Below, in pieces: positions 25,739-36,898 of a stretch of 64,000 bases of DNA. A program made the translations under genes and the position numbers. Source of the stretch: Pseudofabraea citricarpa (taxonomy: Eukaryota; Ascomycota; Leotiomycetes; Helotiales; Dermateaceae); the NCBI GenBank assembly GCA_029641185.1, contig JAPWGK010000008.1, positions 310,001-374,000 of the forward strand, in the 5' to 3' direction. The notes beneath the pieces are model-generated. The model was not told the origin of the DNA and made no database searches. It saw nothing but the letters and a program-made list of their open reading frames with translations. How positions within the stretch are numbered: position 1 is the first letter of the stretch; each line of letters begins with the position of its first letter.

Positions 25739-26084
25739 ATGTCGCGCAAGCACACGAAGCACAGTCAACGCACGCCGAAACGGCACGACAACAGGCCTAC
25801 CAGGAATGGCTGGAATCCGCAAAATGGTGAGTTGATGTCTTCTAACAAACCGGGCGAGCTTGTGTTCTAACTCTCATGCAGCGGGAGTGGCTCTAATGTC
25901 GATGCATGCACACCACGGCTCGTTTCTGGCGAGCTGCATGGCTTCGAACTCTGCCGACGACGATCCTCTCGCTGCCACGCACAGTTACAAGGTCCTGGGC
26001 TTGGGCATGGACTGGGAGGCTCTTCAGGGCATTGGCAGCTGGATCGACGATGCAGTTGCCGTTGTCACACCCGCGCTGGAATAG
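25739..26084 (+). CDS. Small hypothetical protein, 96 aa
   Basis: Exons 25739..25826 and 25882..26084, joined by a 55-bp GTGAGT...TGCAG intron, give 96 aa. The first 30 residues are very basic and polar (MSRKHTKHSQRTPKRHDNRP). The rest is mildly hydrophobic and ends GIGSWIDDAVAVVTPALE. No signal peptide, transmembrane segment or known domain was recognised. Support comes from the ATG, the good splice sites, the open frame across both exons and a position that uses the same promoter space as the amidase. It could also be a non-coding transcript with a chance ORF. Confidence 0.5.
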
Positions 26085-26332
26085 AGAATAAGCATCCATG
26101 CCTCCAGCAGGACAGGACAGTATGCCACTCTACATTCACAGCCTCATCAGTCACTTTCTCCGGAATCTCTCATGTTGGCCCCCCAGATGGCATCTACACA
26201 GCAAGCACTGCACTGCTGCTATACACATACCGGCCAGCCTTAGCCTCTCTTAGTCTGCAGAAGTCCAAGTCACAGAACGACGACAGTCAAAGTACGACGC
26301 AACTCAGATACATCTCTCCTGTCGACAAAGCC

Positions 26333-27615
26333 ATGGTCTCGGCGACGACATACAATCATCTCATTACTCCTTCGGGCAGCACCTTGCGCATCACGCTCCA
26401 TGAGGATGACATAGCTCTGAAAGAAGCAGAACCCCTCGGGGGTACTAACTTCAGTTCTGTACTCAAGGTGGAGGTTCAGGTGTGTAGTGATGAATCAAGA
26501 CACGCGGCAAAGCGTGCCGGTATGATACATTTCATTTCACTCTGACTGTCGAAGTACCCATCTAAGTTGGACGATAGCTCGGTGCTATGGCAGTAGCCGT
26601 GAAGAGAGTCCTCACACCACATCGCAAGTATTTCGAGGCAGAGCAAGCAGCATTTAACCTGATCAAGGCCCTAGGCCTGGGGAAGTTCAGCGTCGTAGAA
26701 CTCCTCGCAGATCCCCTCACGACTCAGAAAGCACAGTACCTATTCCTACCGCTAGCCGATGGCGACATGGAGCAATCGCTAAAGAGGCCCGAGTTTTTCA
26801 ACTATAGAGATTCCATACGGGCTCAAATGGCTCCCCTAGCGGAAGGCGTCTCGGCTCTCCACGGTGCAGGGCTCGCCCATTGTGATCTAAAGCACAAGAA
26901 CATCCTCATCTTCAAGTCTCCAGGAGGTGTGCTGACTCTCAAGATTGCCGACTTCGGCCACTCCCTCGCCATCTCACCTGGCACGCGTGCGGCGAAGGGC
27001 CACTTCTGCAAGGGGAGCTTCTCGGCGCCGGAAACGTAGAGGGAGGAAGCGCCGCAGGCACTAGAGCGCGTCGACATCTAGGCGCTGGGTTGCATGTTTA
27101 TGGAGATGGTGGCATTTGTTCAGGCCGGCTGCCCAGCCGTCACCAGGCTGCGGGAGACGCGTACCAGCTGTGTCTCCCGCCCGGCGGATGGCGTGCCAGC
27201 TCCCCAGAACACTTTTCATGACACTCGGTCTTTGAAGATCCCGTTGGTTGCATGGCTGCAAGACCTGCACCGTGATCCTGAGTACGGAAGGGCTTCGGTC
27301 TGTATTCAAGCTATGCTGCAGCCGGAGCCGCGAGAGAGACCCAGCGCGAAAGAGGTATTTGAGCGGATATGAAATGGCCCTAGAATGGACTGTGGGTATT
27401 ACAGTACGTACCTGGATTTCTTATCGTCAGCTTTGAAATGCTGGGAGCCGCTCATGACAAGAGTACATAGCGCGGCTTTGGAGCGAAGAAAGCCTTGGCA
27501 AGAGATATCAGCAAGAACAGACCAAGGTGAAAGTTATGAATACCAGAGTTTCAAACCCTTCAAGGGCGACGCTCTGGTAATTCAGATACGTAGTGAAATA
27601 GATGAGGACCGCTGA
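26333..27615 (+). pseudogene. Protein kinase-like gene with in-frame stops
   Basis: Exon 1 26333..26479 (starts MVSATTYNHLITPSG, glycine-rich-loop region LGGTNFSSVLKV), intron 26480..26577, then a frame from 26578. The kinase motifs are VAVKR (ATP-binding Lys), HCDLKHKNIL (catalytic loop), KIADFG (metal-binding Asp) and SAPE. TAG at 27037-27039 follows SAPET and TAG at 27079-27081 sits in VDI-stop-ALGC, where kinases have DIWALG or DVYALG. The same frame stays open after both, with the usual late motif RERPSAKEVFERI, ends in TGA at 27370-27372, and a further open stretch runs to 27615. The first product would end just after the activation segment, lacking the C-lobe, so it is probably inactive. 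The motifs suggest decay is recent. Confidence 0.8.
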
Positions 27616-28210
27616 CTTAGTTAGAATTTTGTATTCCTTTTTATTTCTGCTTCTTTTCCTTTTCGTTCCTCGCTTCTCGCTTCTCGCTTTGAAAACCCTA
27701 CGTAGGTAGTCTTTGTAATATCAGTATTCCTCTTGGATTTTGATGATATATTACACATAAGCAGAGTCCCTTACCCCCTCTCCTCACTGCAGTGTGATCA
27801 ACTCCCTATAGCGGCCAAACGAGCCAATACTAGGGTTTATGAATATTATCTCCTAAAAGTAAATTTAGCAGGGGTAGTCAAGTGAGTGGTAGATACCATA
27901 TGAGACAATTCTCATTACGTTTCAAGAGTCAAGAGTCAAGACAATTCAATTTTGCCCACCACATGATAACAAACATAAACAGTGAAATTTTCCTACGCAT
28001 AAAGATACCCTGCATAAATCCATACATTCCTAAAGGGAAGAAAAAAGAAGAAGAAAAAAAGCCACCGGAAACGAAAAAATGCAATGCGTTACTCCCGCTC
28101 GCTTGCATGCTCTTCTACCATCTCTATCTATACCTTCTTACCACCACGGCCGTTAATACATACTGCATGAACTACATTTTATTTCATCTCATTCCATTCC
28201 ATTCCATTCA
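27616..28210. other. convergent 3' intergenic
   Basis: Between the kinase pseudogene (+) and the stop of the large MFS gene (-). Contains a small CTTCTCG repeat near 27670-27690 and a CCATT repeat near 28190-28208. No gene was recognised. Confidence 0.55.
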
Positions 28211-30482
28211 TCAGTGAAAACTTGATCCACCCGTCCCGTGGCCGACGTTCGATTGACCAAGACCATTGCTCAATCTCCTCCCTCCGCCAGGTCCAACGCT
28301 ACCTCCTCGCATCCCGATGGGACTCGACAAGCGACGCGAGATAATATGACGTGGTTTGGTGGGATCTCTACGGCTGTTCCGCGGTGAACCGTCGACGATC
28401 AAAAGAGCTTCTTCGGACTCATCGTGTCTTATTCGCTCATCGCCGTTGAGGATCGCTCGCTCTTCTTCGTCCTCGGCTATTTGTGGAAGGCGAGCTTCTT
28501 CTTCCTCGTCATCTTCGTCGGAATCGTCCTCGTTCGTCTTGCTGAATCCATCCATCTCTACTAACCACCAGATGGGAATTGCTCCGATACCCGAGATGAA
28601 CGCAAGCAGCCACCATGGTGTAATAACATAGCCTCTTTCTAACCCCCAGGTGAATGCAGCTCCTCCCATTGCTGGGCCAATGGCTCTTCCGACAGCCGAT
28701 ATGGATACTGCGAAGCCGTTTAGTGTACCCAAGATACGTAAGCTAACAGCTGAGTTCGTGAGAAGAATGACGGAGCATGGAAAGGCAAAGATGACAGCAA
28801 AACACTTCACCACCATAATTGAAAACATGGCCGCTTGTTGCGTGGAAGATGTTTGAATCAGTGCAGTAAAAGGTGTGACAAGGCAGATGAGAGGAAATGT
28901 GATACCACACATCTTAAAACAGTTCAACACTCCAAAACGACGTGCAACGGGTGGGAAAATGAGGAATTGGACAAGGCAGCCACAAACTCCGTACATGGTG
29001 AACAAAGTACCAATACGACCAGAACCGAGACCGAAGCCACCAGAGAACTTGAATGGGAGATGTGTATTAGAAGAATCTGGGCTTTGGCGAGGATGATGCA
29101 TGAAAATTGGGAGAAGCTGATCATAGGCCACCGAGTGAAGAGCAAGGAAAGTATAGGCTATCAGATTAACGACTGATTGCCGGGTAAAGACTTCCGTCAT
29201 TGTAGGTCGCGCGAGGGCAGGCTTGGAGGATTGCCATTCATCATCAAATACTTTGGATGCAGATGAGTCAGACGATGTCGGTCGAAGGAGTGAAGCTGAT
29301 GATTCGTCATATCCCGAATATCTTCGGAAATGCTTATGCTGCTTCTTTTTGAATAGACTTTTAACCTTCTTTCCAAGAACAAGCCCATAGTCCTTGCGGT
29401 GCTTCTTTGATTCCAGTGTTTCCTGCACCTGTCAGTAATATTCTTGCGAGGACAGAATATCCTCATACCTTGAGAAAGAGAATCCCGGTCGTGATTCCAA
29501 CCATGAAGAAGACACTCGCAACCAGATTTGGAAGAGCGAAGGGGAATCTTGCGAGGAATTGGCTATTTCCAAACAATCCTGGCAGGTTCTCGACTGGCTT
29601 GGCAAAGAAGCCTCCAAAACTTGGCCCAAAAATGGAACCTAAACTCCAAACTAAAGGCATGATCGAAAATGCTCGTGGCTGTAGTTCCTTTTCGGGAACC
29701 ATTTCGGCGACCATCGTACGAATGATTCCGACTAATAGCGATTAGTATTAGGTACCAGTAAAGGCAAAAGCACCTACCGTTTCCATTACAGCCACCTGAC
29801 AAGGCTCTTGCAACAATAGCCATGGGCAGACTTGTTGACATGCCCCAGAGAATACTTGAAAGCATAGTACATGTCAAGCCAATCATAATGGTCGGCTTCC
29901 GTCCAACCTTGTCGGACATTCTCCCCCAGAGTATAGCTGTGAGGCACTGCGAGAGAGAAAAAACAGCAGACGTAATGCCCGCCCACTTTGCCACCTCTTT
30001 CTTGTGAATGCCGAAACTCTCAATCATTTCGGGCTGTTGTTGTTAGTCTCTCATGCCAAGCCAAAGGGGAAGCGAGTGCGAACCAAGTATGGAAATACCG
30101 AGGTCAAGGCGACGGGCTCTGCAAATCGACATATTGCTAAAAAGAGTCAGTATGATGATTATCACCAAGTATAGGCTGGATAATTCTTGTCGATTTCGAA
30201 AAAGCCCCAACTGCATTCTCAGATGCTGACGCTGACACTTGAAGAAAAAAGCGGTCGGCTCGGCTCCGAAGTGAGACATGGTGTATGAGTCCGGCATCAA
30301 GCATATCTCAGTGGCGTTGGGCGCACTCGTTCCCAAATAACATATTTGATCCTGAATACAATCGTCCATATGTTTCCTGACTTTTGAGAGAGCGGAAGAA
30401 GAGAGCAAGAGAGCTTACCCAGTATAGCCAACTGCTTGGACGGCAGCTTTGCAGGCCCACGTGATCCCTTTCCCTTTGCCAT
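28211..30482 (-). CDS. MFS transporter, fungal Ycr023c-like group
   Basis: Exons 30482..30419, 30136..30084, 30033..29778, 29731..29469 and 29428..28211 give 617 aa; the first intron is long (282 bp). The start MAKGKGSRGPAKLPSKQ is followed by TM1 with AICRFAEPVALTSVFPYLPEMIESFG. The MFS signature is GRMSDKVGRKP, then GGCNGNVGIIRTMVAEM and SLGSIFGPSFGGFFAKP. A long basic/acidic cytosolic loop separates the two six-helix halves (about residues 215-290), and the C-tail is long, with DEDDEEEE acid patches and a Gly/Ser-rich end. This architecture is that of the fungal MFS group with tetracycline-transporter-like N-halves, often vacuolar or plasma-membrane and of unknown substrate. The acidic and serine-rich loops suggest regulation by phosphorylation, which is inference. 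Confidence 0.93.
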
Positions 30483-31280
30483 TGCAATGGCGGTAACAGG
30501 GCTTTCTCAACCTTCAATAACTGTCTCGCGGGCCTGTAAGTCTCTTCGGATTTGTTCATGGAAGGCACGAGCAAAGCAAGACGGGTGGACAAAACAAATG
30601 GAGGGTTCCAGGGAGAAAAGTATATTGTTCTATGTTGTGATGTATGGATCAGGAAGCAAGAGAGAATTCGTACGTCGAAATTTGAAGACTTCCCCATCTT
30701 CGTTCGCGCCTTTCCTGATAAGCTTCAATAAGGCCGATTCTGGCCAGGGTCCACGGCTCGGGCGGCCAACTTCCTGTCCAATGAGCAGCCTGCAATCTAA
30801 GCCACTGGCAGCGAAATGGGTCCGCTGTCGGGGCTCACGTGCAAATATGTTCCCAAAGTTGATGCCTGACGGAGACGTCTTTGCCGCTTCGCTTTCAGGC
30901 ATCAAGATTATGACGCCGGCGGGGAACTCAAGCATCGACCTTACATAGGAAGGTCAACCTCAACATGCCGCCATCCAGCTGCAAGAGTGGACCATCACAT
31001 CATATCACATCCATCATTCGCCCACGCTCAACTCAAATGTCGCAATAGCCCCCAGTGCCATTATCTGTAAGTTATCTCTAGCTTTTCCCTTCTTCTCCTC
31101 CATAAACATTCACCACCAAGCCATTCGGTGCATCCCTTGGCTTGATTGATCGTAAGCTTGGTTGAGCTCTACAGAGCTTGCATAGCTTTGATCGCAACGA
31201 TAATCCGCTCCCCCAACCCCCACTATCTCCATATCATTGCATTGCATTGCACTGCCTGCGAGCAATTTGCTGAGCTCAAT
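30483..31280. promoter_or_regulatory. divergent promoter region, MFS/M28 peptidase
   Basis: 798 bp between divergent ATGs (30482 minus, 31281 plus). The ORFs inside are not supported by family or splicing. An in-frame extension of the peptidase back to 31146 uses a non-ATG codon and is rejected. Confidence 0.45.
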
Positions 31281-33776
31281 ATGGGTAGCATACTGGACGA
31301 GAAGATGCAGAACAATGAGAGGACTCCCTTGATCACCACTGTGGTGGTCGCCCCTCGACGACAGCGCTATGAACATGGCGTCGTGCGGAGGTTCTGCACC
31401 ATTGCGCTGGGCTCGACCTTGGTTTTTGGCATGTTCTTCTTCATCGTGCCTCTGATCCTCTTTCCAATGCACCACCACCATCACCAATTCCCTGACCGAC
31501 CTCCTCCAAGCGACGATCGCCGAAGTTCCATCTCCTACAGCGAACTGCAGACTATCCTGCTTGAGACACCCGAGGCCGAGAAGGCTCAAGAGTGGAGCAA
31601 ATACTACACATCGGGGCCCCATCTTGCAGGAAAGAACTACAGTCAGGTACTATGGACACAAGAGAAGTGGCAAGAGTTTGGAATTGAAGCTACCGTTGCT
31701 GCATACGATGTATACATCAACTACCCCCTGGGCCACCGTCTAGCTCTGTACGAGCAGAAGAAGACCAAGACGGTGGACGAGCAAGGTGTTGAGTCCGAAG
31801 TTGATGCTTGGAAAGTCAAGTTTGAGGCTAGCCTCGAGGAGGATGTTCTTGAAGAAGATCCCACAAGTGGACTGGAGAACAGGATTCCCACATTCCACGG
31901 ATACTCTGCCACTGGAAATGTCACGGCTCCATATGTTTATGTCAACTACGGAACTTATCAAGATTTCGAAGATTTGATCGCCGCGAATATCAGTGTTGAG
32001 GGAAAGATTGTGATTGCCAGATATGGCGGTATTTTTAGAGGACTCAAGGTCAAGCGTGCGCAAGATCTAGGAGCCGTTGGTGCCGTTCTTTTCAGTGATC
32101 CTGGTGATGACGGGGAAGCGACCGATGAGAACGGAGTTGATACATATCCTAACGGACCGGCCAGAAATCCCACCAGCGTCCAACGTGGAAGTACTCAATT
32201 CTTGAGTATAGCACCTGGTGACCCGTAAGTTTCAGCTCATCTATTCCCATATCATAACTAATAATTTCTTAGCACCACTCCTGGATATCCTTCGTTACCT
32301 GGTGTTCCCCGCGAACCAGTCGAAGGCAAAATCCCATCAATCCCATCAATCCCAATTTCGTACGTCGATGCTCTTCCAATCCTTACCGCCTTGAATGGCT
32401 ATGGACCTAGTGCCAAAGACCTCAACAAGTATTGGCAAAGAAATACTGGTCTGGGATACAAGGGTGTCAAATACAACATCGGCCCTTCGCCCGACAATTT
32501 GACTCTGAACCTCGTCAATGAGCAAGAATATGTCACCACCCCATTGTGGAACGTTATTGGTATAATCAATGGAACGTTATCTGATGAGGTCATTGTCATT
32601 GGAAATCACAGAGACGCATGGATTGCTGGAGGTGCTGGAGATCCTAACAGTGGTTCTGCATGCCTCAACGAGGTCATTCGCAGTTTCGGCGTAGCCCTGT
32701 CCAAGGGATGGAAGCCACTTCGCACAATCGTCTTCGCCAGCTGGGATGGTGAGGAATATGGTTTGATTGGATCTACAGAATGGGTTGAGGAGTATCTGCC
32801 ATGGCTTACAAAAGCCAATGTTGCTTATGTCAATGTTGACGTTGCAACTACAGGACCTATCTTTGATGCTGCAGCAAGTCCACTACTAAATAAGGTGCTG
32901 TACGAAATCACCGATCTTGTCCAATCTCCCAATCAAACTATTCCTGGGCAGACGATTCGTGATCTCTGGGATGGTAGAATTGCCACAATGGGAAGCGGTA
33001 GCGATTTCACTGCTTTCCAGGACTTTGCTGGAATCCCATCCATCAACCTTGGATTTGGACCAGATGCAAATGCTCCTGGTGGAGCGCCGGTCTACCAATA
33101 TCATTCCAACTACGACTCGTTCTACTGGATGAACACCTATGGAGACCCAGGATTCCATTACCACGTGGCAATGACACAGCTCTGGGCACTCTACACAGCC
33201 AAGCTTGTTGAGACTCCTGTCATTCCTTTGAACGCGACTGATTATGCCATCGCATTAAAGGGCTATATTGCTCGTGTCGAGGAAAAGATTGATTCGGCGA
33301 TTGCAGGTGTTACGAGCGAGGAAGAGGAAATCGAAGCTCGCGCAAGACCTGTTGCGGATGAAAGCACGGGCTCTCTTCACGTTCTGAAGAAACATTTCCA
33401 GAAGCTTAACAAAGCAGCCAAGAAGTTGAATAAAGCAGCTGTTGCACAAGATGCGTGGGCTGCTGAGCTTGCTGAACAGGCGGGTGACAGTATCCCATGG
33501 TGGAAGTGGTTCTCTAAGCTCCGCTTGTTCTATCGAATTCGCAAGGTCAACACCAATTACAAGTATATAGAGAGACAGTTCTTGTACTCAGAGGGATTGG
33601 ATGGCAGACCGTGGTTCAAGCATGTTGTATTTGCTCCAGGCTTGTGGACTGGATATGCTGGAGCTGTCTTCCCGGGATTGGTCGAGAGCATCGATGCTAA
33701 GGACTACGTTAATGCTGGGAAATGGGTAGATATTATCGAAGGAACGCTACTAAAGGCTACTGAGAGCTTGAAGTGA
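31281..33776 (+). CDS. M28 membrane metallopeptidase, glutamate carboxypeptidase II/Vps70-like
   Basis: Exons 31281..32224 and 32273..33776 give 815 aa, type II membrane protein. A cytosolic tail (1-37) precedes the membrane helix (about 38-61, FCTIALGSTLVFGMFFFIVP) and a short His-rich luminal stretch. A protease-associated domain lies near 240-330 (VNYGTYQDFEDL, GKIVIARYGG, GAVLFSDPG), then the M28 domain with zinc ligands H427 (GNHRDAW), D438 (GDPNSG), E475/E476 (DGEEYGL, catalytic base and ligand), D504 (NVDVA) and H592 (YHSNYDSF). The transferrin-receptor-like dimerisation domain is at the C-terminus (about 690-815). All metal ligands are present, so it should be active. Fungal relatives act at the vacuole/endosome (Vps70) or cell surface. 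The specific substrate is unknown. Confidence 0.95.
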
Positions 33777-34133
33777 GGTTAGGGATCTGGTATACATAAG
33801 GCAATTTAGAATAGGAACCAACAAATAGTTCACTGCGGCCGATTCCAGTGGAATCTAGTGGTCCAGTTGTTCCATCGTCTAGAATATGTACAATTTCTGG
33901 CGCGATCAATCTTCACACAAGCGTATTTAATATCAAACTGTGTCACTCTCAGCCGGTTCAATCAGTAGGACGTCAAGAGCTGTCTGCTAGAATCCTGTCG
34001 AGAAGTAACTATTTGGTCGCTTGCTGTCGCTTAATGTCGCTTATCTCATCGGTTTTGTGATCTTCAACCCTATTACAATCACAACGACCACTGCAGACGA
34101 CATAGTAGAACATCGTTCCAAAACATCTGTATC
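33777..34133. other. 3' flank of M28 gene and upstream region of BTB relic
   Basis: No gene. The part 34008-34133 is similar in plan to 35160-35303 (see the duplicated upstream region). Confidence 0.5.
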
Positions 34134-34861
34134 ATGACTCCCTCAGAGCCCCCAAAAAAGGCGCAGAAGATAACCAGGTATGTTTGTTGTGCTACCAAGT
34201 GCCTCCCTATGATATTTTGATCTGATGGAATCCAATTGTCTTAGAGAATCATTTCCAAGCCCAAGCATATAAGTCCTTGTTGGCGTTAAAGAGGCTGAGC
34301 TCCACATCGCAAAGGATCTGATCTGCAAAGTATCAGGATTCTTTCAGGCGGCCACCAAAGATAAAGAGGACAGTGCTGGACTGTACTGGTCAATATGCCA
34401 CAAGAGAACGAACGTTACCTAGGTACCATGTTCACGATGTTCCTTGCGTGGGTCACCATAAAAGATATATTGAGCTGCCTGCTGGTCTGACAACCGTGTA
34501 TGGATCTGACAACCGTATATGGATATGACAACCGTGTATTGATCTGGCAACCGTGTGTGAATCTAACAAAAAAACAGTGCATGACTTATAATACGACCTT
34601 CTCTTTCGCCAGTTGCTTGACTACTACTTCCTAGTACAGTCGTCTATTTAATCGTACTCTTTTCAGAATACCGTCATGGATTTTATCTTACGAAACGCTC
34701 TTCGCTCTGCGGTAGATCTTGGATGCCTACTCAGTCACGAGAAACGTATTATTGCCTTGGTGGTGAAGAAGGCGGAGGTAAATTCTCCTCTCCGCCGCTC
34801 AATCGTCGATACCGAGCTCTCGGTCAAGACTATTAAAGGGCTTTGGGAAAACATCTAACTC
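34134..34861 (+). pseudogene. BTB/POZ gene relic A
   Basis: This is a damaged relative of the intact BTB gene at 39763. The start (MTPSEPPKKAQKITR) and the first intron position (AG before GTATGT at 34177) are the same. Exon 2 from 34245 reads SPSI-stop-VLVGVKEAELHIAKDL, then ICKVSGFFQAATK, which matches SIQILVGEDE...ICQVSDFFKAACK of the intact gene; the stop replaces Gln. In another frame, 34430-34475 gives MFTMFLAWVTIKDIL (intact: IFAIFLTWVVTKDIN). After a minisatellite, 34600-34860 gives DLLFRQLLDYYFLV, FQNTVMDFILRNAL and SPLRRSIVDTE (intact: ENLFIQLADCFFLA, FQNKIMDRIV, SPIRRFIVDSF). Stops and frame changes make it non-functional. Confidence 0.82.
34484..34570. repeat. 19-bp minisatellite inside BTB relic A
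   Basis: About 4.5 imperfect copies of a unit like GATCTGACAACCGTGTATG. It sits exactly where the intact gene encodes the linker after LAEDLIEIDSTKEG. The period is not a multiple of three, so each copy also shifts the frame. Confidence 0.88.
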
Positions 34862-36037
34862 CCAGACACGGCTGGCTATTTTTGAAGACTATGAAGCGTT
34901 TAGAAAGATATTATATTAAACTGCCGATAAGAATAACCTCCTAATAAAGTCCTAACATAAGCCCATTGAGTTCTCTCATCTAATATATTATATTTTTCTC
35001 GCTTTTGGATATAACAAGTATAATTCCTATAAGTGAATTCCTTCTTGAAAGTAAGAGGCTAGTCATCCAACTGATTACCTCTAAATAAGAGATATATTAA
35101 TATTACCATATAAGTAAACTGGCTTGTTTTGCTAAGGTAGGTGCCTAGGTGGTAAGCTTTTGCATTCACTGTTTAGTCGCTTACCGTCGCTTAGTGTTAC
35201 TTAGTGTCACTTATCAGCTCATCTCATCTCAATTCTGACCCGTGATCCAATCACAACCAATCGCAGATGGCGCAGCGAAACTTGATCCCGAAACAATTGC
35301 ATCATGGTATCTTCAGAGCCCGGGCAGCCTGAGCATGCGCTGAGAGGCTATTTCAGACCTAAATTTGCTTAGAAGAGATCACTCCCTGCCGTACTCACCT
35401 GTTTCCCGTGAATTTGACTCGACCCTCCTAGGGCCTCCTAAGTCATCTTTTGTGGCATCTGATATGATCATCGGGGCACTCTGGTCTGAAAACCACGGGA
35501 AGTCGGAGAGACTGGCAGTAGAACTTTTGGGTGCTGCTGTAGCGGTGTCCACAGGCAGTCATATACAAATTGTAGTAGCACATATTGGCTTCAGATAAAC
35601 GCCGCAGCAGATTCCAGTGGAAGAGATCTGAAGGGATGTGGGCAACCTCCAGATAGGCTGCAGTGTGAGGATCTGACTCTTTGGCGATTATACAACTATT
35701 GGCGTTGACAAGGGAAGTACGGCAGACGATTCGTATGGATATGTTGTTGGGTAGCTCGAAATCGATCGTAACGAATTACTATTAAGATATTGCGTGGTGA
35801 TAGATGTATGATCGTTGGTTGGTGAAAGAGGAATGCTAAAGATGACTGAAGTACTGGGTTACAGAACTATAAGGAAGGAGCAATCGATGGTTATCTCGGT
35901 CTTTTGTAGACGCAGGTATCACGAATGCTCAGGTAGCAGGTTGGGACCAAGTCCCTTCTTTGCTCAATCCCTCCCAAGAAAACAGCTTCCGTTGGGAAGA
36001 TGGTGTATCGCTGTAATCGAGTCACAGAAACCAATGT
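34862..36037. other. gene-poor stretch with a duplicated BTB-type upstream region
   Basis: 34862-35150 is strongly AT-rich. 35160-35330 resembles 34008-34160: several TCGCTTA/GTCGCTTA steps, CTCATCTCATC, an AATCACAACCA block, then CATCATGG/TATCATGA and a start reading MVSSEPGQPE, like MTPSEPPKKA of relic A. After about 50 bp the similarity is lost; the ORF 35365-35598 has no recognised family. This looks like a partial duplicate (relic B, 5' end only). Confidence 0.55.
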
Positions 36038-36898
36038 TCAAAAATCCCCATAGAACTTTCTCCTCACCCTCTCCATTTCCAGTTTCTCTAACTTTGGCTC
36101 TAGAAACTTGTCGATCTCCTCTCTCCAGAACTCATTATACGGATTGACATGCCATGCACTAGTATATTCCCAGTATTCTGGCCACCATCCCGCTGTTTCC
36201 CAATCAATAATCCCGACAACCTCGTCTCCTCGAACAATAATGTTCATTGTGCTCAAATCCCCATGTGTGAATATTGGCTTGCCGCAAGATTGGTTATGCC
36301 ATTCCACGAGCCTATTCGCGTCGGGCACGTCTTCATTTCCGCCTTCGTAGCCTTCGCGCAGATGTCTGTGGAAGTCTTGCACAGTATCAAATGGCCCATG
36401 ATACGAACCCCCAGAGAGTCGACCATCAAACAATGGTCCGCCTGCGACGTTCGATATGCCTTGGCCCGAAGGAGAGGGGAAGCGCCGCATCTGGTCGACC
36501 ATGTTCTTAATCTGTGCCAGTATCTTCTCCTTGGATTCTGCACTGCGTTCTAGCCAGCTGTCTCTCAAGATATGTCCTTGCGCCCTCTCCATCAATATAT
36601 ACTTGTATCCTTTCCGTTCAAAGGCGCAGTGCACTTTGGGAACGGGGATCGAGGTGTGCTTGGCGACAAATTGCATCGTTGCTGCTTCGGCAGGTTGTTT
36701 CAAAGTCCCAACTTTGATGCAGAGGTTCTTCGAAAGCATGAGAACGGGGCCATGGCGAGGCAGAATACGATTAAAAAGTCGAAGCGTCGCGAGCACGAAA
36801 ATCCGTCGAAGGGGAGTGTCGTTGACACTGAGGCTAGGCTTTGACTGGGTGGTTTTGGGCGATGAGGCTGGGAGAATAATGGAATCCCTTGCACTCAT
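36038..36898 (-). CDS. APH/ChoK-fold phosphotransferase family protein
   Basis: A single exon of 286 aa, ATG at 36898. The kinase-like fold is clear: LCIKVG (nucleotide-binding Lys region, residue 62), PVPKVHCAFE, YILMERAQGHIL (hinge), the catalytic loop FTHGDLSTMNII with D214 and N219, and GIIDWETAGWWPEYWEY with metal-binding D232. The family phosphorylates small molecules or may act as protein-kinase-like enzymes. Large expansions in filamentous fungi have mostly unknown substrates, so an antibiotic substrate should not be assumed. All catalytic residues are kept. It lies alone on the minus strand between BTB relics, so it may have arrived with that mobile neighbourhood; this is inference. 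Confidence 0.92.
   Translation of the reverse strand: MSARDSIILPASSPKTTQSKPSLSVNDTPLRRIFVLATLRLFNRILPRHGPVLMLSKNLCIKVGTLKQPAEAATMQFVAKHTSIPVPKVHCAFERKGYKYILMERAQGHILRDSWLERSAESKEKILAQIKNMVDQMRRFPSPSGQGISNVAGGPLFDGRLSGGSYHGPFDTVQDFHRHLREGYEGGNEDVPDANRLVEWHNQSCGKPIFTHGDLSTMNIIVRGDEVVGIIDWETAGWWPEYWEYTSAWHVNPYNEFWREEIDKFLEPKLEKLEMERVRRKFYGDF

Noticed and set aside
26578..27615. Repeat-induced point mutation as the cause of stops in the kinase gene
   Set aside because: Only two or three stops in a kilobase of otherwise conserved sequence; RIP would leave many C-to-T/G-to-A changes and AT enrichment.
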